From the NCBI GenBank assembly GCA_000405805.1, contig ASPJ01000044.1, positions 1 to 6,385 of the forward strand: DNA of 6,385 nt, written 5' to 3'. This DNA is from Fidelibacterota bacterium SCGC AAA003-L08. GTDB taxonomy: Bacteria > Fidelibacterota > Marinisomatia > SCGC-AAA003-L08 > D37C17. The position numbers and the translations under genes are program-made. Shown in pieces: positions 1 through 6,385 of the stretch. The notes under the pieces are model-generated. The model ran no database searches and was not told the origin of the DNA. It saw nothing but the letters and a program-made list of their open reading frames with translations. Position 1 is the first letter of the stretch, and each line of letters begins with the position of its first letter.

Positions 1-2087
1 GTATGAATGGGGTTGGGAGTGGGTCTGAATACTTTTTGTTTGAAAATAGACAGGCTATTGCTTTTGACCAAAATATTATAAATTCCGGATTATTAATTTG
101 GCACATTGACGATTCTATAGGGGGTAATTCTGATGAGTGGCATAGAAGAGTTGATTTAGAGCAGGCTGATGGTGCATTTAGTCTTAATACTAATGCTGAC
201 AGCGGAAGCACTGACGATCCATGGCCAGGCTCTGGCAATAAAACTTATTTTGGTTTTGATACAACCCCAAACTCCGGATACTATTCTGAGATTCCTTCTG
301 GAATTAGCGTTGTAGGTATTTCGGAAGAAGAAGACCTGATTACTGCGACATTTAGGAACCTTCCTAATTTATCTATTAATAATGCATGGTTTAGCGAAAC
401 AGCTGGAGACTTTGACGATGTCCCTAACCCTGGAGAGACTCATGATGTCCAGTTTGAATTTTTCAACCCATCTGTAGATATGATATACGGATTAGAAATG
501 TTTGTTAATTCAAATAATTCTTATGTGACAATTCTAAGTGGAGAGTCTACACTAAATGATGTTGATGCATACGAGACAACTATTACAAATGAATCTATAT
601 CAATTTCAATTAGCGAAGATGCACCTTTAGAAGTAGCATATATAGAGGCTTATTTCACAGGTGTATTGGCAAATGGTACTATATATGATCAATACATGCT
701 ATTGCCAATAAATATTCGCTTAGATCAAAAAGGTTTTCCTTTAGATATTGGCGCAAATATTATATCTTCTCCAGCAATTTTAGATGTTGATGGTGATGGT
801 AATGACGATATTGTTTTTGTAGATGATGTAGGAATAGTTCGCGCAGTTTCTTCAGATGGAGAAATTATACTAGATTGGGAGGTGGATGTAGAAAATGAAG
901 TATGGGGTGCTCCTGCAATTGGAGATGTAGATAATGATGGTGAAGATGAAATTGTCATTGCATCTAAAAGCAAACGTCTTTTTGTGATTTCTCAGAATGG
1001 GAATATTGAACTTGATTTTGATGCAGAACAATATTTAACAGGCACTCCTTCTATAGGCAATCTTGATGACGATGATGATTTAGAGATTGTATTTGGAGGT
1101 ATGTCTGGAAGCGGGAAATTATTTGCAATTAATCCAGATGGAACTCCTCTAAATAATGTTTTCCCAATAGCAATTGATGAACAAATGTTTTCAGGTGCAT
1201 CGCTAGCTGATATTGATTCAGATGGTGTGCTGGATATTATTATTACTACAAAATCAGACAATATATATGTAGTTAATTCCCAAGGAGAGAATGTTAATGG
1301 ATTCCCTTTTGAGTCTAGCAGGGATATTCGGTCAGCTCCTCTTATAGCTGATATTGATTCAGATGGTGAACTCGAGATTATGTTTGGGAATGATGATGGA
1401 ATATTTTACTGCATAGGGTCTGGTGGAGAAATTGAATTTGAATTTCAATCAGAGGGTTTTATAAGAACAACTCCATCCATACAGATTAATGAAAATGATG
1501 CTCATATATATTTTGGGACTACCGAAGGACAATTAGTATCAATTAATCAAAATGGACATCTAAGAGATGGATGGCCTATTCAATATGAATCAGCAATTAT
1601 GACATCTCCTGTATTTTCAGATATCAATTCAGATGGACAGTATGAAGTGATTTCTGTATTTGATGGTATCAATGTGTTTTCATCTACTGGTGACATATTG
1701 TATTCATTCCCGCTTGAATCTGGAGGAACATCATCATGCTCTCCATTAGTTCTTGATATAGATGAAGACAATGATTTAGAACTTATATATGGACATTCAT
1801 CAGGTTTATCAGTTTTTGATATTAAGACTGCCGGGAATATTTTGGATTGGAATATATACAGAGGGAATTTCCATAGAACTGGAGTAACTGATAGTAGCTA
1901 TGGAATTATATTAGGAGATGTTAATAGTGATACTATCGTTGATATTATAGATATTATGCAAGTAGTAAACATCATAATGGATTCTAGTTTAATTACACCT
2001 TATCAGGAAATCGCTTCAGATCTAAATCTTGATACTAACATAGACATATTTGATGTTATTTTAATAATCAATTTAGTTTTAGATTAA
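1..2087 (+). CDS. M6-family metalloprotease-like secreted protein, C-terminal part (5' end off window), with FG-GAP/VCBS propeller and dockerin-like tail
   Basis: The frame is open to the left edge. The first ATG (base 3) lies inside conserved sequence, so it is an internal Met and not the start. Numbering from it gives 694 residues. Residues 8-60 carry the run typical of immune-inhibitor-A/M6 peptidases downstream of the zinc site: EYFLFENRQ, then GLLIWHIDDS, then VDLEQADG. The HExxH zinc motif and signal peptide would lie upstream and are not visible. Residues about 120-240 look like a beta-rich Ig-type linker containing a 'DDVPNPGE' motif. Residues about 245-630 hold eight repeats with Asp-rich calcium loops (for example DVDGDGNDD at 261 and DIDSDGVLD at 403), predicted to form a beta-propeller. 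Residues 638-694 are two dockerin-like halves (GDVNSDTIVD and SDLNLDTNID) ending at the stop. The expected role is an exported or surface-attached protein-degrading enzyme. The family call is firm, but catalytic activity cannot be judged from this fragment. It lies 24 bases upstream of the reductoisomerase homologue on the same strand. Confidence 0.85.
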   Translation, partial: MNGVGSGSEYFLFENRQAIAFDQNIINSGLLIWHIDDSIGGNSDEWHRRVDLEQADGAFSLNTNADSGSTDDPWPGSGNKTYFGFDTTPNSGYYSEIPSGISVVGISEEEDLITATFRNLPNLSINNAWFSETAGDFDDVPNPGETHDVQFEFFNPSVDMIYGLEMFVNSNNSYVTILSGESTLNDVDAYETTITNESISISISEDAPLEVAYIEAYFTGVLANGTIYDQYMLLPINIRLDQKGFPLDIGANIISSPAILDVDGDGNDDIVFVDDVGIVRAVSSDGEIILDWEVDVENEVWGAPAIGDVDNDGEDEIVIASKSKRLFVISQNGNIELDFDAEQYLTGTPSIGNLDDDDDLEIVFGGMSGSGKLFAINPDGTPLNNVFPIAIDEQMFSGASLADIDSDGVLDIIITTKSDNIYVVNSQGENVNGFPFESSRDIRSAPLIADIDSDGELEIMFGNDDGIFYCIGSGGEIEFEFQSEGFIRTTPSIQINENDAHIYFGTTEGQLVSINQNGHLRDGWPIQYESAIMTSPVFSDINSDGQYEVISVFDGINVFSSTGDILYSFPLESGGTSSCSPLVLDIDEDNDLELIYGHSSGLSVFDIKTAGNILDWNIYRGNFHRTGVTDSSYGIILGDVNSDTIVDIIDIMQVVNIIMDSSLITPYQEIASDLNLDTNIDIFDVILIINLVLD
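735..1898 (+). repeat. Eight tandem FG-GAP/VCBS-type protein repeats (calcium-loop propeller)
   Basis: Inside the protease-like gene, a D-x-D-x-D-G-x-x-D/E loop recurs at residues 261, 308, 353, 403, 450, 494, 540 and 585, a spacing of 44-50 residues. Each loop is followed by a hydrophobic strand (such as IVFV or IVIA) and preceded by a 'sxPxi' strand (SSPAIL, GAPAIG, GTPSIG, SAPLIA, TSPVFS). The sixth loop (QINENDAH) has lost most of its acidic ligands and probably does not bind calcium. Eight units at this spacing fit a seven- or eight-bladed beta-propeller, as in integrin-alpha-like FG-GAP proteins. The fold and the calcium binding are inferences from these motifs. Confidence 0.8.
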
Positions 2088-2101
2088 TCTTTCAAAATCA
2101 T

Positions 2102-2105
2102 AGGA
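2102..2105 (+). promoter_or_regulatory. Shine-Dalgarno-like AGGA for the reductoisomerase homologue
   Basis: AGGA sits 6 bases upstream of the ATG at 2112, in the 24-base gap after the protease-like gene's stop. This spacing supports the chosen start. No promoter or terminator is evident in that gap, so cotranscription with the upstream gene is possible. Confidence 0.5.
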
Positions 2106-2111
2106 ATAATA

Positions 2112-3113
2112 ATGCAGCAAGATGTTAATGATATTATATATTTTGACAAAGATGCTGATATAAGTTTAATTCAGTCTAAAAAAGTCGCTATTATTGGATA
2201 TGGAAACCAGGGAAGGGCGCAGGCACTTAATTTAAAGGATTCTGGAGTAAAGGTAAGAATTGGCCTTAGGAAGAAGAGCAAGTCATTAAAAAAAGCTCAA
2301 ATAGAAGGTTTTAAATGTCAAGATATAGAATCTGTTGTAGAGTGGGGAGATTTGATATGTTGTCTGGTTCCAGACCAATATATGGCTGACATTTACACAA
2401 ACAATATAAAGCCCTTTTTATCAGCAAGAAAGACACTTCTCTTTTCCCATGGATATAACATTCATTATAAGCTAATAAAGCCTAACAGTGATTGTAACGT
2501 GATAATGGTAGCTCCAAGCGGACCCGGGTATGCAGTTAGAAAGAAATACAAAGAAGAGAAAGGAGTCCCGACTCTTATCGCTGTTGATCAAGACGCAACA
2601 TCTGATGCGCTTGATATTGCATTATCGTATAGTAAGGCAATAGGAGGAACGCGAGCATGCGCGTTTAAATCTACTTTTAAAGAAGAAACCGAAACCGATT
2701 TATTTGGAGAGCAAGTTATATTAACTGGATCATTTCCAAGAATGATAAAGGAATCATTTAAAGTATTACTTGAAGATGGATATAGTCCTGTTGTTGCATG
2801 GTTTGTTTGTTTTTATGAAGTCAAAAATATAGTTGATTTATTTTCAGACAAAGGGATTGATGATATGTTTAAAATGGTTAGTGAAACAGCTGAATATGGA
2901 GGACAGACTCGTGCAGATCGTTTAATTGATGACGATGTAGCTAATGAGATGAAAGAAATCTTAAATGAAATTAAATCTGGGGAATTTCACAGAGAATGGA
3001 TGCTAGAGGCTGAAAAAGGTATGCCTGTATTGGATCAGTATAGAGAGCCTAATCAAACAGAACAGCTGTTTAATGAATTAACTAAGGTTCTTCTTCCTAA
3101 AATCAAGAAATAG
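2112..3113 (+). CDS. Ketol-acid reductoisomerase (class I) homologue with altered active site
   Basis: This is a 333-residue protein of the usual length for short-form (class I) ketol-acid reductoisomerase. That enzyme is the NADPH- and Mg-dependent second step of valine/isoleucine synthesis. The N-terminal Rossmann domain has GYGNQG at 29-34 and GLRKKSKS at 51-58, the latter being the usual phosphate-contacting loop. SHGYNIH (112-118), GGTRA (178-182), KEETETDLFGEQ (190-201) and SETAEYG (257-263) are all family signatures. In E. coli IlvC numbering as I recall it, the residues matching H132, E213, D217, E221, E393 and S414 are present as H113, E192, D196, E200, E236 and S257. Two key positions differ. 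The lysine of the APKGPG motif (K155) is Ser136, in APSGPGY. The metal-binding glutamate E389 is Val232, in WFVCFYE where the family has YFECLHE. The stretch after GEQ (VILTGSFPRMI) also departs from the usual AVLCGGLTALI. No other branched-chain amino acid genes are adjacent. The family is certain. The function is probably changed or lost, so no ilvC symbol is given. Confidence 0.9.
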   Translation: MQQDVNDIIYFDKDADISLIQSKKVAIIGYGNQGRAQALNLKDSGVKVRIGLRKKSKSLKKAQIEGFKCQDIESVVEWGDLICCLVPDQYMADIYTNNIKPFLSARKTLLFSHGYNIHYKLIKPNSDCNVIMVAPSGPGYAVRKKYKEEKGVPTLIAVDQDATSDALDIALSYSKAIGGTRACAFKSTFKEETETDLFGEQVILTGSFPRMIKESFKVLLEDGYSPVVAWFVCFYEVKNIVDLFSDKGIDDMFKMVSETAEYGGQTRADRLIDDDVANEMKEILNEIKSGEFHREWMLEAEKGMPVLDQYREPNQTEQLFNELTKVLLPKIKK

Positions 3114-4476
3114 CTTCCTTATTTAGATAACATAAAGTTGCACTAGCAATTATTCCTGGATACATAGGCTGTATACCATATGGATAATTCCCATTACATA
3201 TATTTACTCCATATATAAACCATAACAATGCAATGAGAGTTGGTATAGCCATAGATGAAAATGGATATTTTAGATTGATATTAAAGTATATAAACAAAAG
3301 TGGAATTAAAAGCCCCGGCACTGCAAATGAACCTATGGTGAACCAGATATCAATAGCGCTTTTAAAAAAATGAGCTAAAATTATAGAAAAAAGACCTGAC
3401 ACAATAATTCCAAGTCTTGTGTATGATATAGAGTTATCATCATTTTTAAAAATTTTCATAAAGTCTTTGCCAATTGTAAATCCTGATGCAAAAATAAAGC
3501 TATCAATAGTAGACATGATAATAGATAACATTGAAATAATAAATATACCTGCAATTATAGGTGAAAATGCTTTGTTCTCTACTAAATGTTCGACAAGTTC
3601 TAAATACGGGTGTAGTATTCCATTATCAACTTTATTTGTTATTTCTGGAAGTATAGCTGCAGCATATAGCCCTATGGTGATTGCTAGAACATCAAATAAA
3701 AACCAGAATCCGATAGATATATAGATTCCCTGCTTTGCTGTATTTTTATTTTTAGCAGAATACACTCTTTGGTAAAAATTCGGATCAACAAATGTAATTA
3801 ATGCTATAAAAAACCATGTAAAAACAGTAGTCCATCCTAGTGTTCCCGGAAATGATAGTTTTGAGTTCTCTAAACTGGACAAATATTCATATGTTCCATA
3901 TTCAAAACATAAATAAATAGCCATATATCCAAAACCTGAAAACATTAGAATGAATTGTATTAAATCTGTTTTAATCACGGCTTTGAATCCCCCCCTAAGA
4001 GTATATGCGATTGAGCAGACTGCTCCAATCACTAAAGCACTAGCTGTTTCAATATCAAGTATATGTCCTAACATTACAGCAAGCATCTTTAAGTAAGGAG
4101 CAGGGGATGCTAGTAAAAATATCAATAAAACGGCAAGAAGTGCAGGGTATTTCCCATAATGTCTATAGAATTTAGATGGTATAGAATCTTCTTTAGATAA
4201 ATTTATATGCTTTAGTATATATCGTGCATATATAAAAGCTGCTATATAGTATGGCAACCCGAATATAAGCCATGTCGAAATTCCGCTTATATAACTTTCT
4301 CGTCCTAATGCAAGTATCCCTCCGTACCAAGTGCTAACAAGAGTTGCAATAAAAGCGGGCAGAGTCAACCGTCTCCCCGAATATAGAAAATTGATATTAG
4401 TCGATTGTTTTTGATAAAAGCCTACAGCTAATATGATTGCAAAATATGCAATTATTAATATTTGATCAATTGTCAT
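3103..4476 (-). CDS. Sodium:solute symporter (SSS family, PutP/SGLT-like)
   Basis: This is a 457-residue, highly hydrophobic inner-membrane protein with roughly 12-13 predicted membrane segments, slightly shorter than many SSS members. Diagnostic features include the N-terminal segment followed by FLYSGRRLTLPAFIATLVST (30-49) and the WYGGI unwound-helix region. Others are TLRGGFKAVIKTDLIQ (159-174), DPNFYQRVYSAKN (231-243), ISMLSIIMSTIDS (314-326) and a C-terminal GIQPMYPGI (434-442). The Ser-Thr pair in MST (322-323) matches the Na2-site residues known in PutP (S340/T341), so sodium coupling is likely. The substrate cannot be read from the sequence. The ATG lies 2 bases after the stop of the TonB-dependent receptor, with no strong Shine-Dalgarno. 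This implies one transcript and probable translational coupling. The 3' end overlaps the convergent reductoisomerase homologue by 11 bases. Confidence 0.9.
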   Translation of the reverse strand: MTIDQILIIAYFAIILAVGFYQKQSTNINFLYSGRRLTLPAFIATLVSTWYGGILALGRESYISGISTWLIFGLPYYIAAFIYARYILKHINLSKEDSIPSKFYRHYGKYPALLAVLLIFLLASPAPYLKMLAVMLGHILDIETASALVIGAVCSIAYTLRGGFKAVIKTDLIQFILMFSGFGYMAIYLCFEYGTYEYLSSLENSKLSFPGTLGWTTVFTWFFIALITFVDPNFYQRVYSAKNKNTAKQGIYISIGFWFLFDVLAITIGLYAAAILPEITNKVDNGILHPYLELVEHLVENKAFSPIIAGIFIISMLSIIMSTIDSFIFASGFTIGKDFMKIFKNDDNSISYTRLGIIVSGLFSIILAHFFKSAIDIWFTIGSFAVPGLLIPLLFIYFNINLKYPFSSMAIPTLIALLWFIYGVNICNGNYPYGIQPMYPGIIASATLCYLNKEAIS

Positions 4477-4478
4477 TA

Positions 4479-5813
4479 TTAGAATTGATAAGAAGCTGTT
4501 ATGCCAAAATGAATAGGGTCTCCTAATTGTATATATTCTTTATTTATAAAATCAGGAGGTTCTAGGGCAAAATAAAAGCCATGAACAGCATATCTTTGAT
4601 CAAATATATTTTTACCCCAAAATGAAATGGTCCATTTATTTTTTTTGAATCCTAGTTCTCCATTTGATATTATAGGTGAATTTAATGTTTGATTGTGGCT
4701 CTCGGAGTAATAGTATAAATCTTTTCCATACATATCAACTTTGGCAAAGAATCCGCTATTATGATTGTAATTAATTCCAATGCTAAAATTATATTTAGGA
4801 GACATCGCTTGTTCGCGCCCGCCTAATGTGAGCAGCTTTGAACCTGAATCAAACGTATATTCTTCAATATATGTTTCTAATAACCCTAATGTTCCTTTTA
4901 GAGTAAATGATGTGCCAATCTTTATCTTTGAATCGAATTCTAATCCATAGTTAGAACCATTCCCTGCATTAGCTGTAAAATAATAAAAGCTATTTGGATC
5001 TCCTGGGTCCTGCTGACTAGATATCTGGACTTGCTGATTATCTCTTTGCATGTAAAATAAGTTTATATTAGCAGTTAAATTATTTATACTAAGAGAGTAT
5101 CCTCCTTCAAAATTAAAATTGTATTCAGGTGTATAAAATCGACTATCTATCGATAGATAGGGATTTTGATTGATTCCACCTGCTTTAAATCCTCTAGAAG
5201 TTGAAAGATAAAAGCTGCTCTGAGGATTCATTTTATGCAATAAGGCAATTTTACTACCAAAATGCTCATATTCAGTTTCTTTTTTAACACCAGGCAGTCC
5301 TTCTCCATAATAAGATGATTCTCCATTATAATAAGTGTTATGCTGTTCTGCTCTCCAATTAAAAACAAAATCAGTTTTTTTGCTAGCTGCATACTTGAGT
5401 TGCCCATACAAAGCAGTATTTGATATTTTAAAAAGACTAAATACTTCAGAGGCATCTCCTGCAAAGAGCCACCCTGTAGCATTATCTGTTTCCTTGGTAT
5501 TAGATTTATAAAATCCTAATATCATAGTATTTTCTTCGTTGTTTAATCGGAGCTCTTGACTATTTGTTTCACGCCGCCGTATAGTTTGATCAAAGAAATC
5601 ATAATCATAATAGCAAGGATAGTATCCATAATTTTCTAAACACACTTCTTCTGAGAACAAATCTTCATTTTCTTCATACCAGTTATAAGGTTCTTTTTCC
5701 CAATAGCTATTATTACCCCAATCACCATCATAGCTATATACGATATCATGTTCACCGATTGTATATTGATAATATCCATTCATACCAATTTTTCTCAATA
5801 GATCTATATACAA
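4479..5813 (-). CDS. TonB-dependent receptor, C-terminal beta-barrel part (separated from its N-terminus by a frameshift)
   Basis: This open frame of 444 codons encodes most of a 22-strand TonB-dependent receptor barrel. Typical pieces are TNSQELRL (83-90), FYLSTSRGFKAGGINQNPYL (201-220), YTPEYNFNFEGGYS (227-240), WGKNIFDQRYAV (399-410) and the terminal GITASYQF, whose final Phe is the usual signal for outer-membrane insertion. There is no plug domain or signal peptide; these are encoded in the next frame upstream (5752-6385). The nominal first codon at 5813 is TTG, and the frame stays open upstream to a TGA at 5838-5840. This is therefore not a real start but the continuation of a broken gene. 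Receptor-like sequence in this frame begins convincingly at about residue 21 (EHDIVYSYDGDWGN). The substrate is unknown; the family carries siderophores, vitamin B12, carbohydrates and other small molecules. The symporter gene follows directly. Confidence 0.85.
   Translation of the reverse strand: MYIDLLRKIGMNGYYQYTIGEHDIVYSYDGDWGNNSYWEKEPYNWYEENEDLFSEEVCLENYGYYPCYYDYDFFDQTIRRRETNSQELRLNNEENTMILGFYKSNTKETDNATGWLFAGDASEVFSLFKISNTALYGQLKYAASKKTDFVFNWRAEQHNTYYNGESSYYGEGLPGVKKETEYEHFGSKIALLHKMNPQSSFYLSTSRGFKAGGINQNPYLSIDSRFYTPEYNFNFEGGYSLSINNLTANINLFYMQRDNQQVQISSQQDPGDPNSFYYFTANAGNGSNYGLEFDSKIKIGTSFTLKGTLGLLETYIEEYTFDSGSKLLTLGGREQAMSPKYNFSIGINYNHNSGFFAKVDMYGKDLYYYSESHNQTLNSPIISNGELGFKKNKWTISFWGKNIFDQRYAVHGFYFALEPPDFINKEYIQLGDPIHFGITASYQF
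5143..5160. repeat. 18-base perfect palindrome inside the receptor gene
   Basis: CTATCTATCGATAGATAG equals its own reverse complement, and the flanking bases do not extend it. It lies within the barrel-coding part, in codons for YLSIDS. Perfect palindromes of this length are uncommon, but AT-rich codon use makes chance plausible. No regulatory role is claimed. Confidence 0.6.
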
Positions 5814-5840
5814 AAAGTATGCTAGTAACCTCAGTATTCA
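5752..5840 (-). other. Frameshift junction within the TonB-dependent receptor gene
   Basis: The upstream frame ends at TGA 5752-5754. The downstream frame has its previous stop at 5838-5840. The shift must therefore lie between about 5755 and 5837. Family-like sequence runs in the upstream frame to WILSIYNR and resumes in the downstream frame at EHDIVYSYDGDWGN, which places the break close to 5752-5757. Dropping one base there (CGG-T-GAA to CGG-GAA) would restore a continuous reading. A five-T run at 5789-5793 (plus strand) is the only homopolymer candidate, but it would replace good receptor-like sequence with poorer sequence. Either a real mutation or an assembly/read error fits. Confidence 0.8.
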
Positions 5841-6385
5841 AGCTATCCTTACCCTGTCTATCTGAATATGTTGTATAAGAGTTGCTGTAGAGATTCCATG
5901 CATCATAATTATTATCCATTTCTATGTTAAAGTGATTTATTTTCATTTTCAGAAAATCATTGATTAACCAATGAATTTTCATTCGATAAAAAAATTCATT
6001 TTTTCCATTTGTATCATTTTTATTTGAAAATGCATTATACCTAAAACCGTTCTGAGTATGAGATTGCGCTGATAATCGGATTAAAAACTTAGATGTAATA
6101 GGGAGATTAATTGCTAATGAGTTTGTAGACATTTTGTTATCAAATCCTATTGTAGACATTAGATTTCCTGTGAAAAATGGAGTAGGATCAACAGTTTTAA
6201 CATTAACTATGCCTGCTAACGAGTTTACGCCATACACAGATGATTGCGGGCCTTTTAACACTTCAATTTGCTGAGTATCAAACAAGAATCCTGACATTCC
6301 AAGCCCACTCATGTCAACTCCATCCATTATATAACCAACAGAAAAATTAGGGGATGTTTCTCCTACGTATTGACTGCGCTCTCCA
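5752..6385 (-). CDS. TonB-dependent receptor, plug domain and first barrel strands (5' end off window, 3' end cut by frameshift)
   Basis: The frame is open to the right edge. Nineteen codons precede the ATG at 6327 and read as plug sequence (GERSQYVGETSPNFSVGYI), so that ATG is internal and the real start lies beyond the window. The plug signature is clear: YIMDGVDMSG, then FDTQQIEVLKGPQSSVYGVN, then SLAGIVNVKT, matching the family's 'iEvlrGPqgtlyGrnaigGvinv' core. Barrel strands follow (for example LSAQSHTQNGFRYN). The frame ends at a TGA at 5752-5754, just after WILSIYNR, where an intact receptor would continue into the sequence encoded by the other frame (EHDIVYSYDGDWGN). The two parts together give about 630 residues, and the missing N-terminus would bring this to the usual 700-800. 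The signal sequence and any TonB box are not visible. Confidence 0.87.
   Translation of the reverse strand, partial: GERSQYVGETSPNFSVGYIMDGVDMSGLGMSGFLFDTQQIEVLKGPQSSVYGVNSLAGIVNVKTVDPTPFFTGNLMSTIGFDNKMSTNSLAINLPITSKFLIRLSAQSHTQNGFRYNAFSNKNDTNGKNEFFYRMKIHWLINDFLKMKINHFNIEMDNNYDAWNLYSNSYTTYSDRQGKDSLNTEVTSILFVYRSIEKNWYEWILSIYNR

Noticed and set aside
725..1261. Minus-strand open frames at 725-973 and 992-1261
   Set aside because: They are antisense shadows of the Asp-rich propeller repeats (GAT/GAC loops read back as Ser/Ile/Pro-rich sequence), with no family signature.
1580..1771. Minus-strand open frame of 63 codons
   Set aside because: It lies wholly within the protease-like gene and has the same antisense low-complexity character.
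2080..2089. AGATTAATCT palindrome at the protease-like gene's stop codon as a possible terminator
   Set aside because: It is only a 10-base AT-rich palindrome with no loop and no following T-run, too weak to call a terminator.
2112..3113. Naming the reductoisomerase homologue ilvC
   Set aside because: Loss of the catalytic Lys and a metal-ligand Glu, plus the absence of neighbouring ilv genes, make the canonical function doubtful.
3419..3724. Plus-strand open frame of 101 codons
   Set aside because: It is antisense to the well-supported sodium symporter, with no recognisable domain.
5228..5482. Minus-strand open frame of 84 codons in another frame
   Set aside because: It overlaps clear receptor barrel sequence in the correct frame and its translation resembles nothing.
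5752..5813. Two separate receptor proteins or a genuine gene start at TTG 5813
   Set aside because: The downstream fragment lacks a signal peptide and plug, and the upstream fragment lacks a barrel. Together they make one receptor, so a frameshift is simpler.

Overview
The window is AT-rich, protein-dense bacterial DNA. It carries four genes arranged as two convergent pairs, with almost no intergenic space. An outer membrane is implied by a TonB-dependent receptor that ends in a C-terminal aromatic residue. The secreted M6-type protease has a calcium-loop propeller and a dockerin-like tail. Low GC plus this protease architecture suggests an uncultured marine Gram-negative lineage such as Marinimicrobia (SAR406) or the wider Fibrobacterota/Chlorobiota/Bacteroidota group. 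That placement is an inference from style, since no marker gene is present.

Left half, plus strand: the 3' two-thirds or so of a large secreted M6-family metalloprotease-like protein (positions 1-2087, 5' end off the window). It is followed 24 bases later by a full-length short-form (class I) ketol-acid reductoisomerase homologue (2112-3113). The latter keeps the fold signatures and most active-site residues. However, it lacks the conserved catalytic lysine (Ser instead) and one of the conserved metal-binding glutamates (Val instead), so it is probably not an ordinary IlvC.

Right half, minus strand: a TonB-dependent outer-membrane receptor (5' end off the right edge, stop at 4479) is followed 2 bases later by a sodium:solute symporter (4476-3103). 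The pair reads as an uptake operon, with the receptor crossing the outer membrane and the symporter the inner membrane. The receptor reading frame is broken by a frameshift near 5752-5837, so it appears as two overlapping open frames. The symporter and reductoisomerase-like genes converge and overlap by 11 bases at their 3' ends.

No RNA genes, CRISPR arrays, insertion sequences or convincing terminators were seen. No gap exceeds 25 bases. The most noteworthy items are the active-site-altered reductoisomerase homologue, the broken receptor in an otherwise intact transport operon, and the aromatic/acidic loop with a cysteine pair in that receptor.
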